DNA of 64,000 nt from a virus (IMGVR_UViG_3300045972_000132:35408-99407); one strand, 5' to 3'. Counted from the stretch's first letter, positions 40,386 to 48,300 are shown. Program-made: numbers and translations. The notes: generated by a model not told the origin, from the sequence alone.

Positions 40386-40624
40386 AGCGAGTTTACAAAG
40401 AGAAGAGAATCTTTCAAGACGACGACGGCACCCTCTCGATACGCGAAGTTTGGTTCGGACCCCAAGATACTCCCTATAGTTTTTCCGCACCAATCAAACT
40501 ATCCAGCGATAGTCTACCCGATCTAATCCGCCTACTAAACGCTTGCTCTAGACTCGCCAGTCCCTTGAACTTCGAACCTGCGTGTGAGGTTCTGAGTCGC
40601 AAAGATTTTCAAGCGCCAGATTAG
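40382..40624 (+). CDS. Unknown small protein
   Basis: 80 residues, beta-rich first half (KRIFQDDDGTLSIREVWFG), then a helix (LPDLIRLLNACSRLA). Co-translated with the HNH gene. Not recognised. Confidence 0.5.
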   Translation: MKRVYKEKRIFQDDDGTLSIREVWFGPQDTPYSFSAPIKLSSDSLPDLIRLLNACSRLASPLNFEPACEVLSRKDFQAPD

Positions 40625-40627
40625 TAC

Positions 40628-40656
40628 TTGAACAAACTAGCGTTTCACGATAGTGT
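40628..40656 (+). promoter_or_regulatory. Possible sigma70-like promoter
   Basis: -35 TTGAAC, 17-bp spacer, -10 TAGTGT (40651-40656). Weak -10, but placed in the only gap of this block, ahead of the gene at 40706 whose leader has GGAG. Confidence 0.4.
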
Positions 40657-40705
40657 ATTCAGAACGCGCAATTCTTTCCCGCGCGCCTAACTTGGAGATC
40701 TAATA

Positions 40706-41014
40706 ATGGATGCTGAAGTACTTTACGAGCGAGTCGAAGAATTACCATGGGGACCCGGCAGTGTTGAACTTCAGGATGAATTAGAAATTTCTGTCTCCGA
40801 GGATCCTGAAACTGGACATTTTGAAATTTGGTGTGAAGAATTTCAACTATCCGGTACAGGTGAATCCTACGAGGAAGCACTAGCGGATCTCTCAGGCAGC
40901 ATGGAATCAGTCATTGATGATCTCGCAATCGTTCTAGAGTCCAAGCTAGGAAAAAAGAACAAGCAATTGCTAGAAAAATACAAACACTACCTTCCAGACG
41001 AAATATTTCCATAG
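40706..41014 (+). CDS. HicB-like acidic protein
   Basis: 102 residues, acidic. The segment FEIWCEEFQLSGTGESYEEALADLSGSMESVIDDL resembles the HicB antitoxin fold (G-G-S-x-EEAL-x-x-l). No HicA toxin or DNA-binding tail is seen, so it is more likely a stand-alone HicB-like domain protein of unknown role. Confidence 0.45.
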   Translation: MDAEVLYERVEELPWGPGSVELQDELEISVSEDPETGHFEIWCEEFQLSGTGESYEEALADLSGSMESVIDDLAIVLESKLGKKNKQLLEKYKHYLPDEIFP

Positions 41015-41023
41015 GAATATAAA

Positions 41024-42127
41024 ATGCCCAAAACCAAAACCTGTCGTTCGTGCAGCGCAAGTAAGGAAGCAACCCTTAAACATTGGCGCTCCAACGGTCG
41101 GGGAGGTTTTAAGCCTGACTGTAAAAATTGCCTTTCTAGCTTGGGGCATTTTGAACGCCCTAAGGCTTCCGATAGGGAAATCCCCTTTCAGGAATATGAA
41201 GCTGATTTAAATGAAGGTGAAGCAGAAGAGTTTGCGGAAGAACTGACCGAAACACTTAAAAAGACTAAGAAATATCTAGGGTTTGTAAAACCTGGATTTG
41301 AAACCGGATTTGAGCCAGATGAACAAGAGCGTCTGCTGGGTAAGGTTCCCAAATTCGTGGAAACCAAGAAGGTATTTGTCCCCGGCAAGAAGCCTTACAT
41401 GATTGTCATCTTCAACGATGTTCATGTTCCGGTACACGATTTAAAAGTCTGGAAGACGGCACTGAAGTTTCTAAAAGATACTCAGCCAGATGAGCTAATT
41501 CTAAACGGCGACTACGGTGAACTTGATTCGTGCAGCCAGCACGGTGGCAATGTAGAAATTACCCCTCTTTCCAAGGACTTGGAAGCCATCAGAGGAACCT
41601 TAGAAGAAATTAGAGAAGTAATCCCTGACTCCAAGATCACCTATTTGGAAGGTAATCACGAGACTAGATTAACTAGATTCCTCACCAGCCGTGCCCCCAG
41701 CATCGTTAGCTCGCTCACTCTCCCCGAGTGCCTACACCTCAACGAATTAAATATCGAGTGGGTTCCTGAGACCGCCCAGCCCATCCGCAGGGGCAAGCTG
41801 ACAATCCTACACGGACATCAAATGAACTCTCTGCCTAAGTACCATGCTGGCAGAATCATTGAGCTTTATGGTGAAGCCAACCATAAGGTTGTATTCGGAC
41901 ACTCCCACAGAGCACAGGTTGTTAGTACTCCAGGTGCTGGTGGAAATAAATGGGGTATTGCATTTGGAACTATGCGTACATTGGATCCTAAATGGTTACA
42001 TGGAGCCAATAGTGGCTGGTCCCACCAAATGGGTGTAGTGTATATTGACTCCGATGGTTCTCCTGATGTGTACCCTGTAACATTCCGCGACGGTGGATTT
42101 ATTTGGAATGGACAAAAATACGGCTAA
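41024..42127 (+). CDS. Calcineurin-like metallophosphoesterase with zinc-ribbon N-terminus
   Basis: 367 residues. Residues 7-36 have CRSC and CKNC (zinc ribbon). The metallophosphoesterase metal ligands appear in order: D132/H134 in FNDVHVP, GD in LNGDYGELD, GNHE in EGNHETR, H in LHGHQ, and GHSHR near residue 290. It could act on nucleotides, RNA ends or proteins; the substrate is unknown. The linker (50-110) is acidic. AGGA upstream. Confidence 0.8.
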   Translation: MPKTKTCRSCSASKEATLKHWRSNGRGGFKPDCKNCLSSLGHFERPKASDREIPFQEYEADLNEGEAEEFAEELTETLKKTKKYLGFVKPGFETGFEPDEQERLLGKVPKFVETKKVFVPGKKPYMIVIFNDVHVPVHDLKVWKTALKFLKDTQPDELILNGDYGELDSCSQHGGNVEITPLSKDLEAIRGTLEEIREVIPDSKITYLEGNHETRLTRFLTSRAPSIVSSLTLPECLHLNELNIEWVPETAQPIRRGKLTILHGHQMNSLPKYHAGRIIELYGEANHKVVFGHSHRAQVVSTPGAGGNKWGIAFGTMRTLDPKWLHGANSGWSHQMGVVYIDSDGSPDVYPVTFRDGGFIWNGQKYG

Positions 42128-42136
42128 GGAGGTCTC

Positions 42137-42424
42137 ATGTCTGGAAAACGCACCAAATCAGGTGAAGACTTTGAAGAAGAAGTTTTTTCAGACGATAAGA
42201 TAGATGGTGGAGCAGCCATCGCCGGTAGCTCCGAACTCCCCGATTTACTTCTACAGTTGATCGGGGAGATCACCAAGTTAGAGACTCTAATGTCTGAGCT
42301 TGACGAGCAGGAGTACAAGGTGGTACAGAGGAGATACAAGACTCTCTTGAAGGCTTGTGAAAGACTTCCTAAAACCTTCCTAAAAGTGAAACGAGTTGGA
42401 TTTGGACAAGAGTCAACCGAGTAG
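42137..42424 (+). CDS. Unknown helical protein
   Basis: 95 residues with strong AAGGAGG upstream. Acidic, disordered N-terminus, then helices (LPDLLLQLIGEITKLETLMSELD, YKVVQRRYKTLLKACERL). Not recognised. Confidence 0.55.
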   Translation: MSGKRTKSGEDFEEEVFSDDKIDGGAAIAGSSELPDLLLQLIGEITKLETLMSELDEQEYKVVQRRYKTLLKACERLPKTFLKVKRVGFGQESTE

Positions 42425-42605
42425 TATTTTAGACACACCCTTGAGAGTATTCTTGGCGCTAGGTATTCTAGCCATCACGGCTGGCAACGTCTATTCAAAC
42501 CCAGATAATATTCGTTGTGCAAAGGCAGTATTTGAAACCTGTCTGGCTCTTGTGGCCTTAATACTGATTGCCAAGTATATCAACTCAGACGACATAGCGG
42601 GATAA
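42396..42605 (+). CDS. Small two-span membrane protein
   Basis: About 69 residues if read from the TTG at 42396; no ATG or GTG fits and no clear ribosome-binding site exists, so the start is uncertain and may be a later TTG. Two membrane segments (about 18-34 FLALGILAITAGNVY and 45-62 TCLALVALILIAKYI). It overlaps the preceding gene by 29 bases. Unknown role. Confidence 0.45.
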   Translation: MDLDKSQPSSILDTPLRVFLALGILAITAGNVYSNPDNIRCAKAVFETCLALVALILIAKYINSDDIAG

Positions 42606-42606
42606 A

Positions 42607-43305
42607 ATGAACCTCATCTACCAAACCAACGACATTGCCATCGTATCCTCCGGAATATGCTCTGCTTTCCCTGATGCTCAGGATCACGTATCCATCGGAA
42701 CCCGCTACATGCTGGGCTGGAACAGAGAACCATTTTTCTCAAAACTAGTTCCACTACTCTCATATGATGAGTCTGGACAGACATTCATTAGCATGGATGA
42801 CTGTGCTCATATGTTTTACCCTGGTGTGGTCCCCTTGAAGCAGACTTTTGCACAGGAAGCGGGGGATTTTGTTTGTAGAGAACACCGCGAAAAGTTTCAT
42901 CTATACCTCAAGAGAACCGACGAGGTTAAAAATAATCATTTCTGCAAGTCCCTATCAGTAGTGGTCTACACTGAGAAGGCATATCGCGCCGATCCCGACT
43001 TCACTAAGCACGATGAAATGTATCTGGAGCTTATCAAGAACAGGTTATCTCTTGAGGCCGCAAACAACCTCCATGTAGTTGTGGCAGTTCTTGGCTCTAC
43101 TGAGGAAACTTCACCATATCCGGCTGGGACGCTAGTACATAACATGGCGGGAGGAAATAGATCATTCTTACCAGCTACCGGCGCAGACTTAGATAGTGCA
43201 GCTATTCCAGAGGTTTACTCGGATGTTAAGATGCTGCACAAGTGGATCAAGCTAGCCAAGGAATCTGATGAATTCTGGAGTACTCACGCGAGGGTAGCGG
43301 ATTGA
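42607..43305 (+). CDS. Unknown protein
   Basis: 232 residues, not recognised. Mixed alpha/beta: LSVVVYTEKAYRADPDF and LHVVVAVLGSTEETSPYPAGTLVHNMAGG suggest a Rossmann-like or metal-binding fold. Several His and Cys residues (CAHMFYPG, CREHREKFH). Its stop overlaps the TTG of a small downstream frame. Confidence 0.55.
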   Translation: MNLIYQTNDIAIVSSGICSAFPDAQDHVSIGTRYMLGWNREPFFSKLVPLLSYDESGQTFISMDDCAHMFYPGVVPLKQTFAQEAGDFVCREHREKFHLYLKRTDEVKNNHFCKSLSVVVYTEKAYRADPDFTKHDEMYLELIKNRLSLEAANNLHVVVAVLGSTEETSPYPAGTLVHNMAGGNRSFLPATGADLDSAAIPEVYSDVKMLHKWIKLAKESDEFWSTHARVAD

Positions 43306-43412
43306 GCGATTACAAAGACGGCAAGGACGACAAAAACGTCACAGAAAAACTAATAGAAACTATCATAGTAATTCTAATTGTGGCTACTGCCGTGGCTACA
43401 ATTCCTAGGTAG
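43302..43412 (+). CDS. Tiny single-span membrane peptide (TTG start)
   Basis: 36 residues from TTG 43302 (AGGG eight bases upstream, overlapping the previous stop). A charged N-terminus (SDYKDGKDDKNVTEKLIE) is followed by one membrane segment (TIIVILIVATAVATI). The arrangement is coherent for a coupled small gene, but expression is not certain. Confidence 0.4.
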   Translation: MSDYKDGKDDKNVTEKLIETIIVILIVATAVATIPR

Positions 43413-43415
43413 GTC

Positions 43416-43444
43416 TTGCAAATCCCACTGGGGCTTGCTATAGA
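43416..43444 (+). promoter_or_regulatory. Strong sigma70-like promoter
   Basis: -35 TTGCAA (43416-43421), 17-bp spacer ending in TGC, -10 TATAGA (43439-43444). Its spacer includes ATCCCACTGGGG, resembling the promoter at 36631. CGGAGG follows in the leader of the gene at 43465. Confidence 0.7.
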
Positions 43445-43464
43445 TCTTTCTACGGAGGCAGCAC

Positions 43465-43902
43465 ATGCGAACCATTGCGAAACTTACTGGCTACACGATT
43501 CTTGCGATTCTTGCTTCTATCCGCTGGACCCTCAACCTCACTCTTGGGGTGATTGATGCTGTGGGGTCTCATGTGGCTGAGACCATGATCGATGAGCGAA
43601 AGGCCCCCACCAGCCCTCAGGCACGGCATCGAATGGTCAAGCGGGCTTCCGCTAAGTCCGAGCCTAAAATGGTTGAGCCAGAGGAGATCGAAGAGGAAGT
43701 GACTAAGCCCTCCAACCTCGTTAGTCTGCGTTCCACTGGTTCTTCCAGTGAAGGCAAGAAGGCTCAGTTGATTGTTGAGGGTTGGAAGGTTGTTCAGGAC
43801 ATGAAGAAGGATGGCATGGCAGTCCTTTCCAACGGCAATGAGGAAATGATCGTCAATACCCGTACTTGGGATCCAATCGGAAAGGTTTCTAACGATGTCT
43901 AA
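43465..43902 (+). CDS. Membrane-anchored protein, unknown
   Basis: 145 residues. N-terminal hydrophobic segment (about 7-33, LTGYTILAILASIRWTLNLTL), then a charged linker with acidic stretch (EPEEIEEEV), then a small C-terminal domain (AQLIVEGWKVVQDMKKDGMAVLSNGNEEMIV). CGGAGG upstream. First gene of a run driven by the promoter at 43416. Confidence 0.55.
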   Translation: MRTIAKLTGYTILAILASIRWTLNLTLGVIDAVGSHVAETMIDERKAPTSPQARHRMVKRASAKSEPKMVEPEEIEEEVTKPSNLVSLRSTGSSSEGKKAQLIVEGWKVVQDMKKDGMAVLSNGNEEMIVNTRTWDPIGKVSNDV

Positions 43903-44098
43903 TTACCTAAACCAGCAGTACAGTTTTACGATCTTAAGGATAACTTCCTTTGTGCAGTGTCCGACCTTACCTTCCTTCCTTCCTAGAATTGGTGAGTGCG
44001 TAATATTAAAAAACGATCTGAAATTCAGGGTTTCAGATATCACTTGGGACATCTTTGACAACACTGTGAGGATTGACTGCTGGAGACCTAATGGCTAA
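43895..44098 (+). CDS. Unknown small beta protein
   Basis: 67 residues; starts inside the previous gene (ATGTCTAA). Pattern LPRIGECVILKNDLKFRVSDITWD resembles a small SH3-like barrel, unproven. It overlaps the next gene by eight bases. Confidence 0.5.
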   Translation: MSNYLNQQYSFTILRITSFVQCPTLPSFLPRIGECVILKNDLKFRVSDITWDIFDNTVRIDCWRPNG

Positions 44099-44678
44099 AC
44101 ATGAAGAATACGAGAAGTACAAGGAACAATGGACCTGCTTCCCTTGCATGATCTATAATCATAAGGCATGTGATAAGCCCTGTGCTTGCGAAGAAGCGGG
44201 ACACCCTAACAGCTTACCTTGCCCCGCCCCTTTAGAATATCAGGATGCTCAAGCTATCATGCGTAACTTGTCGGCTCTACAGGATAAGTTCGATGGAACG
44301 CTAGATATTATCCAGAGAATCTGTGCAGGGGAAGATGACTCCCTTCTAGCCTTGGATTACGGCGGTACTGGGTGGGAAACCCACCCTGCGGTTAAGGCTG
44401 TTTACAAACTGAGAGAACAGTTAGACTCTGTTGTACTATCTAGAGAAATGTCGCAAAAATTAGCCCTAGCCCTAGCTAGTCCCGGTAGAGTGCTCCCAAG
44501 ACTAGCTGAGGCACTCGGTAGGACCGAACCCAAGGTAAACCCAGATGAATTAGCAGAAGCCTTAAGAAAGTTGTGTTATATGGCTACAGGGGCCAGTACT
44601 GCCCAGATGGAGGCAATTGGGGATGCCAAGGAACTAGTAAACAAGTACTTCGGGAAGGAAGTGTTTACAGTAAAATGA
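44091..44678 (+). CDS. Unknown protein with N-terminal zinc knuckle
   Basis: 195 residues from ATG 44091 (TGGAG six bases upstream). Residues 11-42 contain CFPCMIYNHKACDKPCAC, a C-x2-C-x5-H-x2-C-x3-C-x-C knuckle, also present at the start of the gene at 44881 (CIACQYGFHAECEKFPCSC). The rest is helical with a central low-complexity part. The knuckle type is common in small phage proteins. Confidence 0.55.
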   Translation: MAKHEEYEKYKEQWTCFPCMIYNHKACDKPCACEEAGHPNSLPCPAPLEYQDAQAIMRNLSALQDKFDGTLDIIQRICAGEDDSLLALDYGGTGWETHPAVKAVYKLREQLDSVVLSREMSQKLALALASPGRVLPRLAEALGRTEPKVNPDELAEALRKLCYMATGASTAQMEAIGDAKELVNKYFGKEVFTVK

Positions 44679-44884
44679 ATGATCATATCTATCCAGAGGC
44701 AATTGAAGCACATATGCGGGAGCTAAAACGACTAGCAGATCATTTTGAATTTACCGCCAGTAAGCTAACCAGTTTAGCTGAAGCTTTAAAAGTTGTCGGA
44801 TTATCTAGTCTCGAAGTTCAACTTCGGGGCTGTGCTATGGATTTAGTTTTTAGAACTCAACAGCTAAGAGAGGAAATCCAGTGA
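44675..44884 (+). CDS. Unknown small helical protein
   Basis: 69 residues; ATG 44675 overlaps the previous stop (ATGA). Entirely helical heptad-like sequence (MRELKRLADHFEFTASKLTSLAEAL). Not recognised. Confidence 0.5.
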   Translation: MNDHIYPEAIEAHMRELKRLADHFEFTASKLTSLAEALKVVGLSSLEVQLRGCAMDLVFRTQQLREEIQ

Positions 44885-45366
44885 AACTATGCATCGCATG
44901 TCAGTATGGATTTCACGCAGAATGTGAAAAATTTCCTTGTTCTTGCGACCATTCATTTAAACACGGCGGCTCTGCACCTAAACCTCCCAAGCCACATGAT
45001 ACCAAGTGCGCTTCTTGCGGGCACGACCCCTTGGAAATTCGAGTGATTAGTGTTCCCGAGGGTTCCATTTGTGGTCGCTGCAAGAGACCTCGCAGGACTA
45101 ACTCAACCCCCTTGAATGCCGTCTGCTGCGGTAGATTCGACTCTATGTTACCTACTAACGTGTGCGTCATAGAGTGCGAGCAAATCGGTGCTGCTTACGC
45201 TGAGTTAGTGCGAGTCGAGACCTACGAGGAACATGCAAAAAGAATGGAACCTATCAACGCCCATCTTTTCAAAAAGCCTTTCTCAAAACCTGGAAAGGTA
45301 GTCGAATCTACCGAGCAATGGGATGAAGTTGAACGGTTGAATCTTCTAGACCCTGAAGAGAAGTAG
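44881..45366 (+). CDS. Cysteine-rich zinc-binding protein (GTG start)
   Basis: 161 residues from GTG 44881, with GAGGAAA upstream, overlapping the previous stop. N-terminal knuckle shared with the gene at 44091, then CASCGHDP, CGRCKRPRR and CCGRFDS, giving at least three metal sites. C-terminal half is charged. It may bind nucleic acid. Unknown family. Confidence 0.55.
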   Translation: MKLCIACQYGFHAECEKFPCSCDHSFKHGGSAPKPPKPHDTKCASCGHDPLEIRVISVPEGSICGRCKRPRRTNSTPLNAVCCGRFDSMLPTNVCVIECEQIGAAYAELVRVETYEEHAKRMEPINAHLFKKPFSKPGKVVESTEQWDEVERLNLLDPEEK

Positions 45367-45382
45367 TGCTACTAGTATTCCC

Positions 45383-46003
45383 ATGATCACTACCCCGAAG
45401 CAGCACACCGACCGCCCCCTCATGATCGATCTCTTCTCTGGCCTCGGCGGCGCTAGCGCAGCAATGCGAGAGCGCGGCTGGGACGTTGTTCATGTTGAGC
45501 TTAATGAGGAAGTCCTCAAGAAGGCTCCATACACGCCCTATCACGGGGATGTAACTACCTTCAAGTGGGATGGTAAGACTCCAGACCTTATCTGGGCCTC
45601 TCCTCCCTGCACGGAATTCGCAAGGGAATCAATGCCTTGGTGCCGCACCGGCAAGACCCCCTCGATGGATCTTGTTCTAAAGACGATTGCCTTGATTGAA
45701 GAGATCAAGCCCAAGTATTGGATTATTGAGAACGTTCGCGGTGCCGGAAAGTATTTCGAACCTCTCCTAGGCCGCTGGAAGGTTCATTGTGCTAGCACCT
45801 TCCTTTGGGGTAACATTCCCCCTAATGTAGAGTGGCCTAAGGGCCTCAAGAGCGGCAAGGAAAAGCTTTCTAGCAAGCAGCGGGCCGAACGATCAAAGAT
45901 TCCATACGAAATTAGCTTTGCCGTAGCACAGGCCACGGAGGCAGCTACTTTCTTCAGCAGACTACCCCTTCTAACGAAGATCCGGATTAAATATGCTAAA
46001 TAG
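45383..46003 (+). CDS. DNA (cytosine-5) methyltransferase-like protein, short form
   Basis: 206 residues. Motif I DLFSGLGGASAAM (16-28), motif IV ASPPCTEFA (72-80, the PPC nucleophile) and motif VI IIENVRG (113-119) are present and in order. The usual target-recognition domain and C-terminal motifs IX-X are very short, so it is about half the size of bacterial C5 enzymes. It may protect phage DNA or modify cytosine in a different way. No restriction partner is adjacent. No Shine-Dalgarno precedes ATG 45383; an extended-10-like TGC-TACTAG ends seven bases upstream. Confidence 0.7.
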   Translation: MITTPKQHTDRPLMIDLFSGLGGASAAMRERGWDVVHVELNEEVLKKAPYTPYHGDVTTFKWDGKTPDLIWASPPCTEFARESMPWCRTGKTPSMDLVLKTIALIEEIKPKYWIIENVRGAGKYFEPLLGRWKVHCASTFLWGNIPPNVEWPKGLKSGKEKLSSKQRAERSKIPYEISFAVAQATEAATFFSRLPLLTKIRIKYAK

Positions 46004-46211
46004 AACCGAAGTTAACCAGTTGTTTACAGCAATTTGTCACGCTTCCGATACAGCGATCAACGGTGAATCTGTAGTAAGTGTTCTGTCAGTTTTAGAACTA
46101 CTGGCTACTTATTCTGACTGCCCTGTGACAAACATTAGTGTAAAGCTCGATAACGGTAAGGCTAGTATGGGTTGGTTTATTCCAGAAAGGAAGGAAACTT
46201 CCAGTGACTAA
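45993..46211 (+). CDS. Unknown small protein
   Basis: 72 residues, overlapping the methyltransferase end by 11 bases. Helix (VNQLFTAICHASDTAI), then a strand pair (NISVKLDNGKASMGWFIP). Not recognised. Confidence 0.5.
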   Translation: MLNRTEVNQLFTAICHASDTAINGESVVSVLSVLELLATYSDCPVTNISVKLDNGKASMGWFIPERKETSSD

Positions 46212-46590
46212 TGGGGACCTGAGGGATTGTCTTGAGGATCTAGACAATGAATTTAAACAGTTAGAGAAGAGAATCCTTTTCATTCAAGGGGAGCTAGGCT
46301 CTATCCTGAAAAATATCAACGAGGCTAACCCCGATCTCTACTCTAGCGATCTAGTTGTCTCCAGAGCAGCACTTCAGGATAAACTCACTTACTTAACCCA
46401 TAAGACCGGACAAATCGCCGCAACCGCTACTTCTCTAAACAGGAACTCTCATTCGCTCTTGTACGAGATTCCAGGTACTGCCGAGAAGATGGCTGTTAGT
46501 ATGGTGGAGACCATGTTTTATAATCTAGGTAGGTCCATTTCCACCCTCTTTAAAATCGCCTTCTCAATTAGGAAAGTTTTTGTAAAGTAA
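46204..46590 (+). CDS. Unknown helical protein (GTG start)
   Basis: 128 residues from GTG 46204 (AGGAAGGAA upstream), coupled to the preceding gene. The first 40 residues are a coiled coil (LEDLDNEFKQLEKRILFIQGEL). A weakly hydrophobic C-terminal helix (YNLGRSISTLFKIAFSI) could touch a membrane. Not recognised. Confidence 0.5.
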   Translation: MTNGDLRDCLEDLDNEFKQLEKRILFIQGELGSILKNINEANPDLYSSDLVVSRAALQDKLTYLTHKTGQIAATATSLNRNSHSLLYEIPGTAEKMAVSMVETMFYNLGRSISTLFKIAFSIRKVFVK

Positions 46591-46657
46591 TTTAGGATCT
46601 ACTGTAGCTGAAATCCTTCTAGTGCCTTACCATTAACCTCATGTCGTCGGAGGTTAA

Positions 46658-46972
46658 ATGGAAAAAGACTTAAGCGGGTTTGAAGCTCATTGCGAAGAGT
46701 GTCACCTCGCAATGAAACTAGCCGAAGAAGACTACGACTACAAAGAATGTGGCATACCTAACATAGTATTAAAAAACGTAGTCACTAGAACCTGCAAGGA
46801 CTGCCATAGAGTTGAGTACATATTCGATGCAGAGGAGGCAGATAAGAACATTGCCTCCTACATTGTAGAGAAAGAAGAAAAGTTGTCGTTCGAAGAGACT
46901 AGATTCCTGTTTAATTTTGCGATTGCCAGAATGGAAGGACACCAGTATTTCGGTGTAGATGCGGAGGCATAA
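46658..46972 (+). CDS. YgiT-type zinc-finger protein (antitoxin-like N-terminus)
   Basis: 104 residues with CGGAGG upstream. CEEC and CKDC frame a segment ending IPNIVLKNVVTRTC, and then DKNIASYIVEKEEKLSFEETRFLFN. This fits the zinc-finger domain and linker of MqsA/YgiT-like antitoxins (IPxVxxxxCxxCG, IAxxIxxK, LxxxExRFL) but stops before a complete helix-turn-helix. No toxin is adjacent. It may be a phage decoy or a diverged regulator. Confidence 0.45.
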   Translation: MEKDLSGFEAHCEECHLAMKLAEEDYDYKECGIPNIVLKNVVTRTCKDCHRVEYIFDAEEADKNIASYIVEKEEKLSFEETRFLFNFAIARMEGHQYFGVDAEA

Positions 46973-47311
46973 GTGGCTAAATTCCTATGTGTTTGCCAAG
47001 GTGCTGTTTGCAGAAGCGTCGGCATGGCACTTGCCTTAAAGAATAAAGGACAAGATGCTATTGCCATTTCTCTTCTATGGAACTCCAAGGAAACATTTGA
47101 GTTGCTTAGTAACTGGGCAGACTATATAGTGCTGATGGAGCAACGCTTTAGGTTCATGGTTCCAGCCCCGCTTTTGACTGCTGCCGCGCTAGATAAAACC
47201 AGAGTGGTTGATGTTGGACCTGACACCTACAGTGATGCTCAAGATGACGATCTCCAATTACAAGTAAAGCGAGTGGCGGCAGAATGGCAACTAAAAAACT
47301 GGAAAATCTAG
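46973..47311 (+). CDS. Low-molecular-weight tyrosine phosphatase-like protein
   Basis: 112 residues from GTG 46973 (GGAGG six bases upstream). VCQGAVCRSVGMA has the C-x5-R-S loop of low-molecular-weight phosphatases; WADYIVLMEQRFR and RVVDVGPDTYSDAQDDDL match the short (about 110 residues) predicted phosphatase group rather than the 150-residue enzymes. The conserved Asn after Gly is Ala. It could dephosphorylate host or phage proteins. Directly follows the zinc-finger gene. Confidence 0.65.
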   Translation: MAKFLCVCQGAVCRSVGMALALKNKGQDAIAISLLWNSKETFELLSNWADYIVLMEQRFRFMVPAPLLTAAALDKTRVVDVGPDTYSDAQDDDLQLQVKRVAAEWQLKNWKI

Positions 47312-47634
47312 AAAACCCCAAGTCTCCGGAGGAACTCAAGATTGATACACTTGAGTCCCAAGTAGAAGAACTCAAGACCAAACTATCACAGTCCGATGCC
47401 AAGCTAGCTGCGCTGGAAATAGCCAACAAGGCTATCTGGGCAACACTGAGTGACGAAGCTAAGACATCCTTGGTTGAATTCAAGCCAACCAATGCAGTGG
47501 CCTCTAGAGTACTTTCAGAACTAGAGTGGCTAAGACGCAAGGTTAAACCTGAAGATCCAAAGGGTGCTGCATCTACACTAAATAGTAAAATCCTTAAGAT
47601 CTCGGCACTTAAGGCAAAGTTAGCTGCGAAGTAA
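47284..47634 (+). CDS. Coiled-coil protein, unknown
   Basis: 116 residues, Lys/Glu/Leu/Ala-rich, with a long coiled coil in residues 15-55 (LKIDTLESQVEELKTKLSQ) and another helix at the end (KISALKAKLAAK). It overlaps the phosphatase gene by 28 bases and is followed directly by a terminator. Confidence 0.6.
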   Translation: MATKKLENLENPKSPEELKIDTLESQVEELKTKLSQSDAKLAALEIANKAIWATLSDEAKTSLVEFKPTNAVASRVLSELEWLRRKVKPEDPKGAASTLNSKILKISALKAKLAAK

Positions 47635-47658
47635 AAGCCTCCCCAGCGGAGGCTTTTT
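47633..47658 (+). terminator. Rho-independent terminator
   Basis: Perfect 10-bp stem AAAAGCCTCC / GGAGGCTTTT with loop CCAGC and a run of five T. It overlaps the stop codon of the preceding gene by two bases. Confidence 0.85.
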
Positions 47659-47752
47659 CATTTAATGCGATTAGCATACTTAAGCTAAAAAACAAAGCCC
47701 TCTTCAATTATTGTCGCAACTAGCGCATAGTTAAATTGAGGCTAGTTCGCAC

Positions 47753-47986
47753 ATGCGTATTTTAGTAAAAACCTTCTCTAGAGACCGCGCCAGGATAGGC
47801 ATCGATTGCGCCTGCGGAATAAGCTTATTCCATCAGATTAAAAATGGGCAGAATGTAGAGTGTCCTGCTTGTGGTGCCTTGGAAGATATCAGTACCTTGC
47901 TGTCTCAACTACTAAAAACAAAATCATATGAAACTGTTCTCAAGGAGGTAGAACAGAGGTCTGATCTATTGTCTAAAGAAGAATAA
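47753..47986 (+). CDS. Small zinc-ribbon protein
   Basis: 77 residues. CACG and CPACG (residues 20-43) form a zinc ribbon. The C-terminal half is helical and charged. GAGG lies eleven bases before the ATG. First gene after a terminator; no convincing promoter was identified in the 94-base gap. Confidence 0.55.
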   Translation: MRILVKTFSRDRARIGIDCACGISLFHQIKNGQNVECPACGALEDISTLLSQLLKTKSYETVLKEVEQRSDLLSKEE

Positions 47987-48009
47987 GAATCAATGCTTAG
48001 GAGGTCCAT

Positions 48010-48300
48010 ATGAAGAATGAAAAAACTACACCCCTTGACTCACTACGAAGCCTACCGCACAAACTATGCTTGAAATTGTACCAAGAGGGTGTCACTACCG
48101 TAGAAGATTTATTGGAGTACTTCATAAATAGAGACAAAAGAAGTATAATCTTGGAATTCCTTTCATTGAAACCTAAAGAGGTAGCGGTAATTGAGTATGA
48201 GTCAAGGATGCTGATGCCCGCCTACTTGGCTAAAATAGAGAAAGCACGGAGAATAAAGAATGATAACTGGGCCGGGGTGGGCGACTCCCTATATAGCTAA
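48010..48300 (+). CDS. Unknown protein with helix-hairpin-helix-like start
   Basis: 96 residues, strong AGGAGG upstream. LRSLPHKLCLKLYQEGVTTVEDLLEYF resembles a helix-hairpin-helix (as in DNA polymerase or RNA polymerase alpha C-terminal domains). Overlaps the next gene by 41 bases. Confidence 0.45.
   Translation: MKNEKTTPLDSLRSLPHKLCLKLYQEGVTTVEDLLEYFINRDKRSIILEFLSLKPKEVAVIEYESRMLMPAYLAKIEKARRIKNDNWAGVGDSLYS

Noticed and set aside
40706-41014. HicAB toxin-antitoxin pair
   Set aside because: Only a HicB-like domain is visible; neither neighbour has the HicA double-stranded RNA-binding-like fold.
43302-43464. tRNA gene in the gap before 43465
   Set aside because: No cloverleaf, TTCGA arm or acceptor stem; the segment is explained by a small peptide frame and a promoter.
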